Assembly: GCA_029167045.1 (NCBI GenBank)
Contig: JARFPK010000004.1
Span: 21,364-85,363 of the forward strand
Length of the DNA: 64,000 bases
Source of the DNA: Candidatus Methanocrinis natronophilus
GTDB lineage: Archaea > Halobacteriota > Methanosarcinia > Methanotrichales > Methanotrichaceae
Direction of reading: 5' to 3'
Shown piece after piece: positions 7,202 through 15,532 of the stretch. Made by a program: the position numbers and the translations under genes. Numbering within the stretch: position 1 is the first letter of the stretch; every line of letters begins with the position of its first letter. The notes below the pieces were generated by a model. It was not told where the DNA came from. It did no database searches and saw only the letters and a list, made by a program, of their open reading frames with translations.

Positions 7202-9208
7202 TCAAGCCACTTTCATCTCCTCTTCTCTATCCTTCATATCCTTCTCCAGCTTCTTTATCGTCTCCCGAAGCATGATAGCCCTCTCGAAGTCGAGAGCGTC
7301 AGCCGCCGCCCTCATCTCCGCCTCCATCTCTATGATGACGTTCGGGATATCCGACTTCGGTATATGCCTCGTCTCGGTGATCTCGATCTCCTTCTCCCGG
7401 ATAGGCTTTTTGATCGTCCTTGGGACTATCCCGTGGTCGGCGTTGTAGCTCATCTGGAGGGCCCGCCTCTCCTCCGTCTTCTTTACCGCCCCCCGGACCG
7501 AGTCGGTCATTCGGTCAGCGTAGAGGACGACCCGGGAGTTGGCGTTCCGCGAGGCCCGGCCGATCGTCTGGATGAGGCTTCTCTCGTCCCGGAGGAACCC
7601 CTCCTTGTCGGCGTCCAGGATCCCGATGAACCCCACCTCGGGGATGTCGAGCCCCTCCCGGAGGAGGTTTATCCCCACCAGAACGTCGAACTTTCCGAGG
7701 CGCAGTTCCCGGATGATCTCGGTCCTCTCGATCGTCTCGATCTCGGAGTGGAGGTAGCGGGCCCGGATCCCGTTCTTTGCGAGGTAGTCGGTCAGCTCTT
7801 CGGCGAGCTTCTTGGTCAGGGTCGTCACCAGGGCACGATCCCCGATCTCGACGACCTTCTCGATCTCGAGCATCACATCCCGGACCTGCCCCTCGGCAGG
7901 CCGGACCGTCACGACGGGGTCGAGGAGGCCCGTCGGCCGGATGATCTGCTCGACTATCTGGCTGGAACGCTCGAGCTCGTAGGGGCCGGGGGTAGCCGAG
8001 ACGAATATCGCCCTCTTCATGAACCGCTCGAACTCCTCGAATTGGAGGGGGCGGTTGTCGTAGGCGCTCGGAAGCCTAAAGCCGTAGTCGACGAGGCTCT
8101 TCTTTCTGGACCTGTCTCCCCGATACATCGCCCGGAGCTGGGGGATCGTCTGGTGGCTCTCGTCGATGACCAGGAGGAAGTCGTCGGGGAAGTAGTCGAG
8201 GAGGCAGTAGGGGGGCTCGCCGGCCTTCCTGCCGTCGAAGTGGCGGGAGTAGTTCTCGATCCCCTTGCAGCTTCCCGTCTCTTCGATCATCTCTATGTCG
8301 TAGAGGGTCCTCTGACGGAGGCGGTGGGCCTCCAGAATATCAAGCTCTTCCAGCCTTTCTTCCAGCTCCTCCAGGATCGACCCGATGGCGCCCTTCTGCT
8401 CCTCCTCAGGTATGACGTAGTGTCTTGCAGGGTAGACGTAGAAGTACCTCATATCCTCCCGACGGGCGCCGGTCCGCCTGTCGATCTCCGATATCCTCTC
8501 CACCTCGTCGCCGAATAGTTCAATCCGGACGATCTCGTCGAAGTAGCCGGGGACGAGGTCGATCGTCTCTCCCTTGGCCCGAAACCTCCCGGGAAGAAGC
8601 TCGAAGTCGTTTCTCTCGTACTGGATCGCGACGAGCCTCTCCAGGATCTCCCGGCGGGATATTCGGTCGCCGACCTTCAGCTCAAAGCCCATCTTCATAA
8701 AGTTTTCGGGGTTTCCCAGGCCGTAGATGCAGGAGACGGAGGCGACGACGATGACGTCGCTACGCGACATCAGGGAGGCGGTCGCAGCGAGGCGCATCTG
8801 CTCGATCTTGGGGTTGATGGAGGAGTCTTTTTCGATATACTGGTCTTTGGCCGGGATGTAGGACTCAGGCTGGTAGTAGTCGTAGTAGGAGACGAAGTAC
8901 TCGACCCGGTTCTCGGGGAAGAACTCCCGGAACTCGTTATATAGCTGGGCCGCCAGGGTCTTGTTGTGGGCGATGACCAGGGTCGGCTTCTTGACGGCGT
9001 CGATGACCTTGGCTACGGTGTAGGTCTTCCCCGAGCCGGTGACCCCGAGGAGGGTCTGGAGGCGGTGGCCAGAGGCGAGCCCCGATACGAGCTTTTGTAT
9101 CGCTTCGGGCTGGGAGCCCTTCGGCTCGAAGTCGGAGGCGATGGCGAAGTGGGGCTCCGGGGAGGCATCCGGGTGGTGGGTCGATTTCATCATCGAAACA
9201 CACTGCAT
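7202..9208 (-). CDS. uvrB: Excinuclease ABC subunit B
   Basis: 668 residues, normal UvrB length. Walker [11 protein letters not shown] is at about residues 56-65, the beta-hairpin [10 protein letters not shown] at about 106, and the helicase motif [20 protein letters not shown] at about 520. The UVR domain [18 protein letters not shown] is at the end. It loads onto damaged DNA with UvrA and recruits UvrC. Several starts are possible (9208, 9193, 9190) and none has a clear Shine-Dalgarno, so leaderless translation is likely. UvrA and UvrC are not in the window. Bacterial-type nucleotide excision repair in methanogens is ascribed to old gene transfer. Confidence 0.97.
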   Translation of the reverse strand: MQCVSMMKSTHHPDASPEPHFAIASDFEPKGSQPEAIQKLVSGLASGHRLQTLLGVTGSGKTYTVAKVIDAVKKPTLVIAHNKTLAAQLYNEFREFFPENRVEYFVSYYDYYQPESYIPAKDQYIEKDSSINPKIEQMRLAATASLMSRSDVIVVASVSCIYGLGNPENFMKMGFELKVGDRISRREILERLVAIQYERNDFELLPGRFRAKGETIDLVPGYFDEIVRIELFGDEVERISEIDRRTGARREDMRYFYVYPARHYVIPEEEQKGAIGSILEELEERLEELDILEAHRLRQRTLYDIEMIEETGSCKGIENYSRHFDGRKAGEPPYCLLDYFPDDFLLVIDESHQTIPQLRAMYRGDRSRKKSLVDYGFRLPSAYDNRPLQFEEFERFMKRAIFVSATPGPYELERSSQIVEQIIRPTGLLDPVVTVRPAEGQVRDVMLEIEKVVEIGDRALVTTLTKKLAEELTDYLAKNGIRARYLHSEIETIERTEIIRELRLGKFDVLVGINLLREGLDIPEVGFIGILDADKEGFLRDERSLIQTIGRASRNANSRVVLYADRMTDSVRGAVKKTEERRALQMSYNADHGIVPRTIKKPIREKEIEITETRHIPKSDIPNVIIEMEAEMRAAADALDFERAIMLRETIKKLEKDMKDREEEMKVA

Positions 9209-9261
9209 CTGGATTATTAGGGATCAAGCCAGAGAAGGAGGAAGGATCACCCTCGATCCCT

Positions 9262-10047
9262 TCACCCCTTCTTCACCTCATCCAGGTACTCGAGGGTCCT
9301 CTTCTTCATCTCCCGGGCCTCATTGCCTGTGGGGTCGAGGAGGATCGCCCTGTCGAAGGACTCGACCGCCTCCTCATACCTCTCCAGGCCTATCAGGGCT
9401 ATCCCCCTCACCATCCAGCCGGGGATGAACTCCGGCATCTCCTCGACGAGCTCCTCGGCCAGCTCGACTACGGCTTCGTACCTCTTCAGCTTGGAGAGGG
9501 GTCCGAGCTTGTTGAACTTGTAGCTCGCCTCCTCCGGCTCGAGCTCCAGGAGGAAGTCGAGGAAATCTATCGTCGCCTCGTAGTCCCCCCGATCGTAGAT
9601 CGCCCCTGCCAGGTCGTTCCACTCCTCGGGGTCCCGGAGGGCCGGGGCCTTTTCAATACCCTGGCGGTACGCGACAATCGCCTCATCGATCCGGTCGAGG
9701 TTTCGCAGGGTCATCACCTTCGATATCCAGCCCCGGACATGGTCGGGCTTCGCCTCGATCGCTTTATCGAAGAACTCCAGCGCCCCCTCGTCGTCGTTCT
9801 TGAGGGAGGATATCCCGCCGAGGAGGTCGAGGAGCTCGGGGTCGTCGGCACGGAGATCGACGGCCCTCTCGGCGGAGGCCTGCCCCTCGTCGAGCCTCCC
9901 CGCCCCCAGGTACGCCACCGCCAGCTTGTACCAAGCCTCGACGTCGGAGGGGTCTATATCGACGAAGCCCTTGAAGAACTCCACCGCCTCTTCGAACCTG
10001 TCCGTATGCATCAGGAAGATGCCATCTTCAAACCTCTTCTCTGCCAT
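9262..10047 (-). CDS. Tetratricopeptide repeat protein
   Basis: 261 residues from the ATG at 10047, which follows GAGGAGG at the right distance; the open frame extends 11 codons further. About seven TPR motifs cover the whole chain (for example AWYKLAVAYLGAGRLDEGQASAERAVD and FIPGWMVRGIALIGLERYEEAVESFDRAILLDP). No enzyme domain, signal peptide or membrane segment, so a cytoplasmic scaffold is likely. It lies about 50 bases upstream (in transcription terms) of uvrB, but a link to repair is not shown. Confidence 0.88.
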   Translation of the reverse strand: MAEKRFEDGIFLMHTDRFEEAVEFFKGFVDIDPSDVEAWYKLAVAYLGAGRLDEGQASAERAVDLRADDPELLDLLGGISSLKNDDEGALEFFDKAIEAKPDHVRGWISKVMTLRNLDRIDEAIVAYRQGIEKAPALRDPEEWNDLAGAIYDRGDYEATIDFLDFLLELEPEEASYKFNKLGPLSKLKRYEAVVELAEELVEEMPEFIPGWMVRGIALIGLERYEEAVESFDRAILLDPTGNEAREMKKRTLEYLDEVKKG

Positions 10048-10253
10048 CTTATATCCTCCTCTGGGGATGAGATCTCCCACCTCCGGAGACCTGCCTTTCG
10101 ATAGTCCATCGCCCCGATCGTTAAATCGACCCTTTCGGTCTATCAGACAGATCGATCCATCGGCCTGATCGATCCATCGGCCTTCAGCTTCAAACAGCCT
10201 GGATCTGGCTCCATATTATAAAAGCCCCCTTCATAGCCGGATCGTTCCATCCT

Positions 10254-10910
10254 TCAGGGTAGAGCCGGACCATCTATCGCCTCCGCCACAAGCCAGCAAG
10301 AGGCGTCGAGGAAGACCCCACCGCCGAAGGAGGCGTCCCCAGACGACGCCCCCTCCCTCGGCCGCATCCCCCTCTTTTTGATCACCTCCATCGGAGGCTC
10401 CGGGAAGGGCTCCGAAAGGTGGCGGTATTTCCCCACGACCTCCTGGATCTCTCCCTCGTCGACGAGGCCGATCCGGTCGATCAACGTCACCTGCCTCTGG
10501 AACCTCTCGATCGCCTCTTTCGGTAGGTTCTCGATGAAGGGGATCGCCCCCCTGGAGCCTATGATCCTCCCGTCTGCGTCGATACCGTTTTTGTGGAGGG
10601 CGATGATGGAGTCGCCGGGAAGGTGCCCCTTCGACTCATCGCCGCAGATGAGGAGGAACCGGATGTCGGAGTTGGAGATGATGTTGGCCACGACCTTCTC
10701 CACCCCCAGATTCTCCGTCTTACAGGGGCCCCAGATCGCCGAACCCTCCACGGCGATATGGCTTGCCAGAGTCACCACCGCGATCCTGGCTCCTGGGTTG
10801 CCGAGGCAGTAATCTCCCCTCAGGGGGGGCCAGCCGCCGGGATAGCGGCGCGGGACCGGCGCTCCCTCACCGGCTCCATCGTCTGAGATGGCGGAATCTT
10901 CCCGGGTCAT
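10254..10910 (-). CDS. MtrA-like corrinoid protein without membrane anchor
   Basis: Closely matches the soluble domain of methyl-H4MPT:coenzyme M methyltransferase subunit A: GWPPLRGDY, SAIWGPCKTENLGVEKVVAN, RFLLICGDESKGHLPGDS, GAIPFIENLP, ERFQRQVTLID. The His of KGHLPG matches the conserved KGH histidine thought to ligate cobalt. True MtrA ends in a transmembrane helix; here the last 40 residues are polar and glycine-rich, so this is a soluble paralogue. The other Mtr subunits are not adjacent. It may transfer or store methyl-corrinoid, or sense it. I use the ATG at 10910, preceded by AGGGG; the residue before it is a TTG. Confidence 0.85.
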   Translation of the reverse strand: MTREDSAISDDGAGEGAPVPRRYPGGWPPLRGDYCLGNPGARIAVVTLASHIAVEGSAIWGPCKTENLGVEKVVANIISNSDIRFLLICGDESKGHLPGDSIIALHKNGIDADGRIIGSRGAIPFIENLPKEAIERFQRQVTLIDRIGLVDEGEIQEVVGKYRHLSEPFPEPPMEVIKKRGMRPREGASSGDASFGGGVFLDASCWLVAEAIDGPALP

Positions 10911-10993
10911 CAACCCCTATATGGAGACGATGGTTTAAAACCTTTAGACCGCCCTGATCCCGGCCTGGCTAAGGAGGATCCTATCAACCAGAA

Positions 10994-11011
10994 CCTTATA
11001 TACCAATAAGG
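10994..11011 (+). promoter_or_regulatory. TATA box inside an inverted repeat
   Basis: CCTTAT at 10994-10999 and ATAAGG at 11006-11011 form a perfect 6-bp inverted repeat enclosing a TATATA-like core. It lies between the divergent MtrA-like gene and the HTH gene at 11103. A repressor bound here would block TBP, so this may be an autoregulatory operator of the HTH protein. Confidence 0.4.
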
Positions 11012-11102
11012 CGGAGGTGGAGATTAATTGGGAAAGTCTATCAAGGACGATCAAGGGGCGCATCAAGGGGCATTTGGCCTATGAGAAGGCGACGATCCTT
11101 AA

Positions 11103-11540
11103 ATGGCCGGAGAAGACGGAGTGAACCGGAAAATGGCATCTTACGAGGATAGGATCCTCAAGGCGATAAGGGATTCTGAGGTCGGCCTCACCACCGTCGA
11201 CGTGGCAAAGCAGGCCGGGGTCAGCAAGACCACCGCCATCAAGTACCTTTCAGTCCTAAAATCGGAAGGGAAATGCCGATTTGTGGAGGTCGGCCCCTCC
11301 AAGCTCTGGAGGGCGGCCGAGATCGGGGATGGGGCCATTTCAGAGGAAGGTCTCGCGTCTTGCGCAGAGGGCGAGGAAGACGAGAATATGAGCGGAGATC
11401 CCGGTTCTACCCCTCTAAATCTGTCGATAGTGGCTCATCTTGAGGAGCTTTCTGACGACGTCACCATCTCCATGTCCTTCAGGGTGAAGCCTGAGAAGGT
11501 GGAGACTTTGATGAACCTTTTGAAGAGGGCCTCGCAATAA
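11103..11540 (+). CDS. Winged-helix/HTH transcriptional regulator
   Basis: 145 residues. Residues about 13-70 form an HTH: YEDRILKAIRDSEVGLTTVD, VAKQAGVSKTTAIKYLSVLK (recognition helix), KCRFVEVGPSKLWR (wing). A central acidic linker follows, then a C-terminal beta-strand/helix segment (VTISMSFRVKPEKVETLMNLL) that could dimerise or bind a ligand. Start at 11103 or the ATG at 11133 are both possible; neither has a strong ribosome site. It is followed after 98 bases, with a separate TATA box, by a KaiC-like ATPase, which suggests a two-gene regulatory module. Confidence 0.75.
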   Translation: MAGEDGVNRKMASYEDRILKAIRDSEVGLTTVDVAKQAGVSKTTAIKYLSVLKSEGKCRFVEVGPSKLWRAAEIGDGAISEEGLASCAEGEEDENMSGDPGSTPLNLSIVAHLEELSDDVTISMSFRVKPEKVETLMNLLKRASQ

Positions 11541-11596
11541 GCCCGTTAGGCCTGGAGGTCCCGGCGGTGCGGGATCTTAACCATCGAAAATTAGAC

Positions 11597-11604
11597 TTAT
11601 ATAT
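11597..11604 (+). promoter_or_regulatory. TATA box of the KaiC-like gene
   Basis: TTATATAT at 11597-11604, 35 bases before the ATG at 11639; GGAGATCA just before the ATG is a plausible ribosome site. Confidence 0.55.
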
Positions 11605-11638
11605 GATACGTGTTAACAGCTGACCCTGGAGATCACGG

Positions 11639-13018
11639 ATGCAGGATATGCGGATACCGTCGGAGATCCATAAGTTCTTTCAGGTCGAAGAGGGGCAATC
11701 GCTCCTCATCAAGGGGATGCCGGGGACCGGGAAGACGACGCTAGCCCTGGAGATCATGAACTCCGTCTGCCGTAGGACGAACGGGATGTACATCTCCACC
11801 AGGGTAAACCCCCTGCGGATCTACTCCATCTTCTCATGGATCGAAGAGATAATCCCAAAGAAGAACGTAGTCAACGCCACCCAGAAGTTGCTCCTCGAGA
11901 GCCTCAGAAACGTCGGCCAGGAGGGATCAAGCTACGAAGCCGTCCTCGACTTCTTCAAGACGTTCCTCGACCAGGCCGAGGATATGGACGACCCCATGAT
12001 CGTCATCGATAGCTGGGACGCCGTTATAAACTACACCGCCCACATCCTCGGGGACGGACAGCACAGCCTCGAGCAGAACATATGCGAGTTCTCCCGGGAT
12101 ATGGGGATACATCTGATATTCGTCAGCGAGACGGCAGATCTCTTGCCCTTAGACTACATCGTCGACGGCGTCGTAACCCTCAAGAACAGCAGGATGGCGG
12201 GCCAAACCACCGGCGAGGGGAGCCACGAAAGGATGATGACCAGGTACTCCCGGGAGATTGAGCTGGAGAAGCTGAGGTCTGTGGAGATAAAGCAGAAGAT
12301 CTACACCTGCACCCTCCACGAGGGAAGGTTCCGCTACTTCGAGCCATCCACAGAGAATATAAGCCCCAGGATCAGCATAGTCAGCGACGGCGAGCGGATA
12401 TCCGACCCCGGCGACGACTCCATCTCCACCGGCATCGCCGACTTCGATAGGATCACCGGGGGGCTGAAGCTCGGTTCCTGCAACGTCCTGGAGATCGATC
12501 AGGGCGTCGGCAAAAGGTATTATCAGATCCTGACAGCCCTCGCCTCCAACTCCATCAAGAACGGGAGGGCGGTCCACATCGTTCCGTCCATCGGCTACCA
12601 GCTCACTCCAAAAGATGTCTTCGTCCCGTCCAACGTGATGGTCCTGGAGCCGGCGAGCGATCGGGACCACTGGTACGAGATGCTCTTCAAGAACTGGGAC
12701 CAGTTGAGGGAGAGGACCGGAAGGCCGATATTGAACGTCATGGGACTCGACTCCATGGAGTTCGCCTTCGGCTACGAGAGGATGCTCAACGCCAGCAGCC
12801 GGATGTTCCAGAAGTGGAAGGAGACTAGCGACGTCAACGTGGTGGTGGTGAAGTCCGGCCAGAAGAGCATCAGGATGACTTCCCACATAGCCGACACCTA
12901 TTTCGTCATCAAGGAGTTGTACGGAGGGATCTGCATCTACGGCCTCGTCCCCCGGACCGAGCCCTTCTATATGGTATGGGATGAGAAGAGAAACATCAGG
13001 CTGGTTCCCATAGTATGA
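11639..13018 (+). CDS. Tandem RecA-superfamily (KaiC/GvpD-like) ATPase with degenerate second site
   Basis: 459 residues in two RecA-like halves. Half one has a good Walker A (KGMPGTGKTTL, residues about 25-35) and Walker B (DPMIVIDSWD, about 118-127). Half two opens like a KaiC domain (STGIADFDRITGGLKLGSCN), but the P-loop reads DQGVGKRY, lacking the GxxxxGK[ST] ending. The second domain therefore probably binds a ligand or partner instead of hydrolysing ATP. Proteins of this class (RAD55/GvpD-like) act in archaeal signal transduction. The HTH gene upstream is the natural partner. No transmembrane segment seen. Confidence 0.8.
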   Translation: MQDMRIPSEIHKFFQVEEGQSLLIKGMPGTGKTTLALEIMNSVCRRTNGMYISTRVNPLRIYSIFSWIEEIIPKKNVVNATQKLLLESLRNVGQEGSSYEAVLDFFKTFLDQAEDMDDPMIVIDSWDAVINYTAHILGDGQHSLEQNICEFSRDMGIHLIFVSETADLLPLDYIVDGVVTLKNSRMAGQTTGEGSHERMMTRYSREIELEKLRSVEIKQKIYTCTLHEGRFRYFEPSTENISPRISIVSDGERISDPGDDSISTGIADFDRITGGLKLGSCNVLEIDQGVGKRYYQILTALASNSIKNGRAVHIVPSIGYQLTPKDVFVPSNVMVLEPASDRDHWYEMLFKNWDQLRERTGRPILNVMGLDSMEFAFGYERMLNASSRMFQKWKETSDVNVVVVKSGQKSIRMTSHIADTYFVIKELYGGICIYGLVPRTEPFYMVWDEKRNIRLVPIV

Positions 13019-13041
13019 ACCTTGATGGTCCGCGGAACGGA

Positions 13042-13449
13042 TCAGATCCAGCGGTGGCCAGAGGGGTTGATCTCCTTCTTCCATATAGGCGCTCGATCCT
13101 TAATCTCCTCCAGGATATGGAGGCACCCCTGGAACGCCTCTTGCCTCTGGGCCGCGGCACATGCTATCACGACGATGTCGTCTCCTACTGAGAGGGTCCC
13201 CACCTTATGGATCACCTCGACGGACTTGAGATGGAACCGCTCCATCGCCTCATCCCGGATCCCCTCCAGCTCGGGGAGGGCCACCTCTCGGTAGGCTTCC
13301 ACCTCCATCCCGACGATCCCGTCGTCTCTGACGGTCCCCAGGAAGACCACCAGGGCTCCGGCATCAGGCCGCTTGGCTCCTGCCACCACCTCCTCGATGG
13401 AGAAATCCCCATCTATTATATCGATCAAAGGTAGAAGCCCCCGTTTCAT
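13042..13449 (-). CDS. moaE: Molybdopterin synthase catalytic subunit
   Basis: 135 residues with the MoaE pattern: GALVVFLGTVRDD, a beta strand MEVEAYREVALPEL, HKVGTLSVGDDIVVIACAAAQR and the active-site end APIWKKEI with the conserved lysines. It adds sulfur from MoaD thiocarboxylate to precursor Z to form the dithiolene of molybdopterin, needed for the Mo/W formylmethanofuran dehydrogenases. Start ATG overlaps the stop of the preceding mini-MoaD gene, making it the last gene of a four-gene overlapping operon. Confidence 0.93.
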   Translation of the reverse strand: MKRGLLPLIDIIDGDFSIEEVVAGAKRPDAGALVVFLGTVRDDGIVGMEVEAYREVALPELEGIRDEAMERFHLKSVEVIHKVGTLSVGDDIVVIACAAAQRQEAFQGCLHILEEIKDRAPIWKKEINPSGHRWI

Positions 13450-13565
13450 CCTCCCGAGAAAGGCGGGAGAAGCGCCACTTCGTCCCCGTCCTCGAGGACC
13501 GCGCCCATCGGGTTCGACCGGTCTTTTCCCCTCCGGTATATGATGATCTTCACCCTCACCTTCAT
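13446..13565 (-). CDS. Mini MoaD-like protein, 39 residues
   Basis: ATG at 13565 (overlapping the DUF1894 stop as ATGA) to TGA at 13446 (overlapping the moaE start) gives 39 residues. It has a first strand MKVRVKIIIYRRG and then the second half of a MoaD/ThiS beta-grasp fold, VLEDGDEVALLPPFSGG, including the Gly-Gly tail that receives sulfur. Normal MoaD is about 80-90 residues, so roughly half is missing. Overlaps on both sides show it is translated in an operon with MoaE. Either a minimal sulfur carrier or a decayed one whose role passed to the full MoaD at 14604-14882. Confidence 0.72.
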   Translation of the reverse strand: MKVRVKIIIYRRGKDRSNPMGAVLEDGDEVALLPPFSGG

Positions 13566-13834
13566 CTCTTCGCCCTCAACTTCTCGATCTCATCCCCTCC
13601 TTCTATCCTCATGACGTAGGTCCCATAACAGGGTTTGGTATAGGGGATTATCACATCCTCCCCCTCGATGCCTACGAAAAGCGGCGGGACCCCTATGAGG
13701 AAGGTATCGAAGATCCTGTAGCCGGGGGGGACCTCGACGACATCCTTGAAGTTCTTTTTTATGTACTCTCTCGCCTCTTTGAAAGAGCACTGGGATAGGA
13801 GGATTTCGTACTTCATCTCATCGATGCAGCTCAA
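13562..13834 (-). CDS. DUF1894 methanogen protein
   Basis: 90 residues: YEILLSQCSFKEAREYIKKN, then EVPPGYRIFDTFLIGVPPLF and IPYTKPCYGTYVMRI, matching my memory of DUF1894, a family restricted to methanogens and of unknown function. I keep the TTG at 13834 because GAGGTGA precedes it and it overlaps the DUF1890 stop; an ATG lies at 13816. Two cysteines and the operon with MoaD/MoaE-like genes suggest a role near sulfur or metal cofactor assembly, which is inference only. Confidence 0.72.
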   Translation of the reverse strand: MSCIDEMKYEILLSQCSFKEAREYIKKNFKDVVEVPPGYRIFDTFLIGVPPLFVGIEGEDVIIPYTKPCYGTYVMRIEGGDEIEKLRAKR

Positions 13835-14316
13835 TCGATCACCTCATCAATCAGCTTCTTCAGAGGGACAGGGTTGTGGACCGCCTTCGCCACCAGCTTT
13901 CTGCAGTCGAACTCCACCGTCTCTGCCAGATCCTCGGCACCCCTCCCGAATAATAGGAGATAGAGCTCTGCATCTGAGATGTAGCTGACCGTCCCGGCGT
14001 AGGTGACCCCTGCGTCGCTGTGGGCGAAGGCGAAGCAGAGGTCGAAGTCCCTCTCTCCCTCGGAGATGGATGCGATACACCGGTCGATGTTCATCGTCCC
14101 GCCCAGATAGTGGCCCTCAGGATCGGCGAGCTTTGCGAGCTGGAGGGCGGCGCCGGTTCCTGCGACCACCACATCGTCCCCTCTCCTCCTCAGCCTGAAG
14201 GAGAGGTATAGGGCGATGCTTGTCTGGACCGGAACCTCGGGGCAGCCGAGGAGGATGAGGACCTTTCTCCCGGACCTCGTCCCCCGCCCCTCTTCACCAG
14301 AACGTTCCATGTTCAT
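13831..14316 (-). CDS. DUF1890 methanogen protein
   Basis: The conserved part begins KVLILLGCPEVPVQTSIALY and continues with DVVVAGTGAALQLAKLADPE, then HYLGGTMNIDRCIASI and FAFAHSDAGVTYAGTVSYI, matching the methanogen family DUF1890 (COG4081). The open frame reaches 14529, but those 70 residues are low-complexity Arg/Gly-rich; the ATG at 14316 (161 residues) or 14310 fits the family length and follows GAGGGG. A TATA-like TTTAAGTA lies just upstream near 14335. The end overlaps the DUF1894 start. Confidence 0.78.
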   Translation of the reverse strand: MNMERSGEEGRGTRSGRKVLILLGCPEVPVQTSIALYLSFRLRRRGDDVVVAGTGAALQLAKLADPEGHYLGGTMNIDRCIASISEGERDFDLCFAFAHSDAGVTYAGTVSYISDAELYLLLFGRGAEDLAETVEFDCRKLVAKAVHNPVPLKKLIDEVID

Positions 14317-14603
14317 CCCCTCAGCCGCCGGGATACTTAAATCTCTCTTCTCTGGCCGCAGTCCTGGCAGGGAGGATCTCTTCTTATGGGGATCTCGTCG
14401 CTCCTCCCCCTGGAACCGTCCCAGATGAGGAGCCCCCCCTCCAAAAGCCCTCCCCTTCCGACCAGGCATTTTATGACCTCTGCCCCTCAGGACCGATGAG
14501 CCTGATCTGTCTATCGTACCTTCCGCCATCTCCCCGATCGTCCATCCGTCAACCCCGGACCCGGACTCTATTGGACTGATATCTTCTCCCCAATCTACGA
14601 GAT

Positions 14604-14882
14604 CTAACCTCCGACGACAGCCGGGAATAGGGCGACCTCGTCCCCCTCTTCCAGGGGGGTACTTGTCCCTCCAAGGGAGAGGAAGTGCCTCCCGTTGACC
14701 ATGACGTGGACGTCTTCTCTCACCTCGCCCCCGGCGTCGTAGATCTGGGCGTGGAGGTCGGAGGAGAGGGAGGAGAGCCTTACGAGAAGGTCGGAGACGG
14801 AGGAGCCGGCAGGAAGGTCGACGTCCATCTCCTCCCCCAGGGGAGCTCGAAACCGTCCGAAGGGCTTCAGTCTTATTAACAT
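14604..14882 (-). CDS. MoaD/ThiS-family sulfur carrier
   Basis: 92 residues, a complete beta-grasp MoaD: MLIRLKPFGRFRAPLG, AGSSVSDLLVRLSSL, DVHVMVNGRHF, PLEEGDEVALFPAVVGG with the terminal Gly-Gly. Its start overlaps the tfuA stop by seven bases (ATGTTAA), so it belongs to the ycaO-tfuA operon. Besides serving MoaE (13042-13449) it is a candidate sulfur donor for YcaO-TfuA thioamidation. Which target it serves cannot be read from the sequence. Confidence 0.88.
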   Translation of the reverse strand: MLIRLKPFGRFRAPLGEEMDVDLPAGSSVSDLLVRLSSLSSDLHAQIYDAGGEVREDVHVMVNGRHFLSLGGTSTPLEEGDEVALFPAVVGG

Positions 14883-15532
14883 ATCTCTCCTGCTATCTCT
14901 TTTATCCGCTTAAGAGCCAGGACGGCGTCCTCCCTCTTGAGATCTCTCCGCTCAGAAGCAAGATACCTCCTGAACCCTTCTTTATCCTCCTCGTCGAGCC
15001 CCTCCGCCACCTCCAGGACCAGGTTGTAGCTCCTCTTTGGGAAGTAGAGGGACTTTGCCGCCTCGAGGATCTTCCCGCCGGAGACTTCGTCGATGTATCC
15101 ACCTTTCGTGGCCGCTCTGAGGTTATCCCTGATGTTGACCAGGGGCTCAGAGAGGGGCCGGTAGCTGACCGGATCGAAGATGAGGGCGACCTCGTCGTCG
15201 GAGATGAGGACCCCGTCCCGGTAGAGGCGGAAGATCTCCCCCACCCCCTCCATCCCGAAGGGGAGGAGCTCGGCGGCCCGCAGAGCCCCCATGCTGGAGG
15301 CGCCGACTACAGTAACCCCCATCTCCAGGACGGCTAGGACCTCCTTGTGGCCTACGGCGCTCTCCTGGAAGAAGACCCCGTCGATGATACCGATGATCCG
15401 GGCCCCCTCCTCTGCCGCCCTGAAGACGTCCCCCCTCCGAGCGGGGGGCCTGTAGTCGGCGGAGACGATCGCCTCGGCACCGGCCCTATCGAGGCTAGGC
15501 CCGAGAAAGACGACGATGTCTCTTGACCTCAT
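14876..15532 (-). CDS. tfuA: TfuA-like protein
   Basis: 218 residues with the TfuA core: [56 protein letters not shown], and an acidic C-terminal helical part. TfuA partners YcaO in making peptide thioamides; in methanogens the pair installs thioglycine in McrA of methyl-coenzyme M reductase (established for Methanosarcina acetivorans). The start overlaps the ycaO 3' end by 38 bases and follows GGTGGAG; the stop overlaps the MoaD start. Confidence 0.9.
   Translation of the reverse strand: MRSRDIVVFLGPSLDRAGAEAIVSADYRPPARRGDVFRAAEEGARIIGIIDGVFFQESAVGHKEVLAVLEMGVTVVGASSMGALRAAELLPFGMEGVGEIFRLYRDGVLISDDEVALIFDPVSYRPLSEPLVNIRDNLRAATKGGYIDEVSGGKILEAAKSLYFPKRSYNLVLEVAEGLDEEDKEGFRRYLASERRDLKREDAVLALKRIKEIAGEIC

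Noticed and set aside
7364..8518. A 384-codon frame opposite uvrB
   Set aside because: Pro/Leu/Asp-rich shadow of uvrB codons without recognisable features.
14317..14529. N-terminal extension of the DUF1890 protein
   Set aside because: Low-complexity sequence absent from the family, with a TATA-like element inside it.
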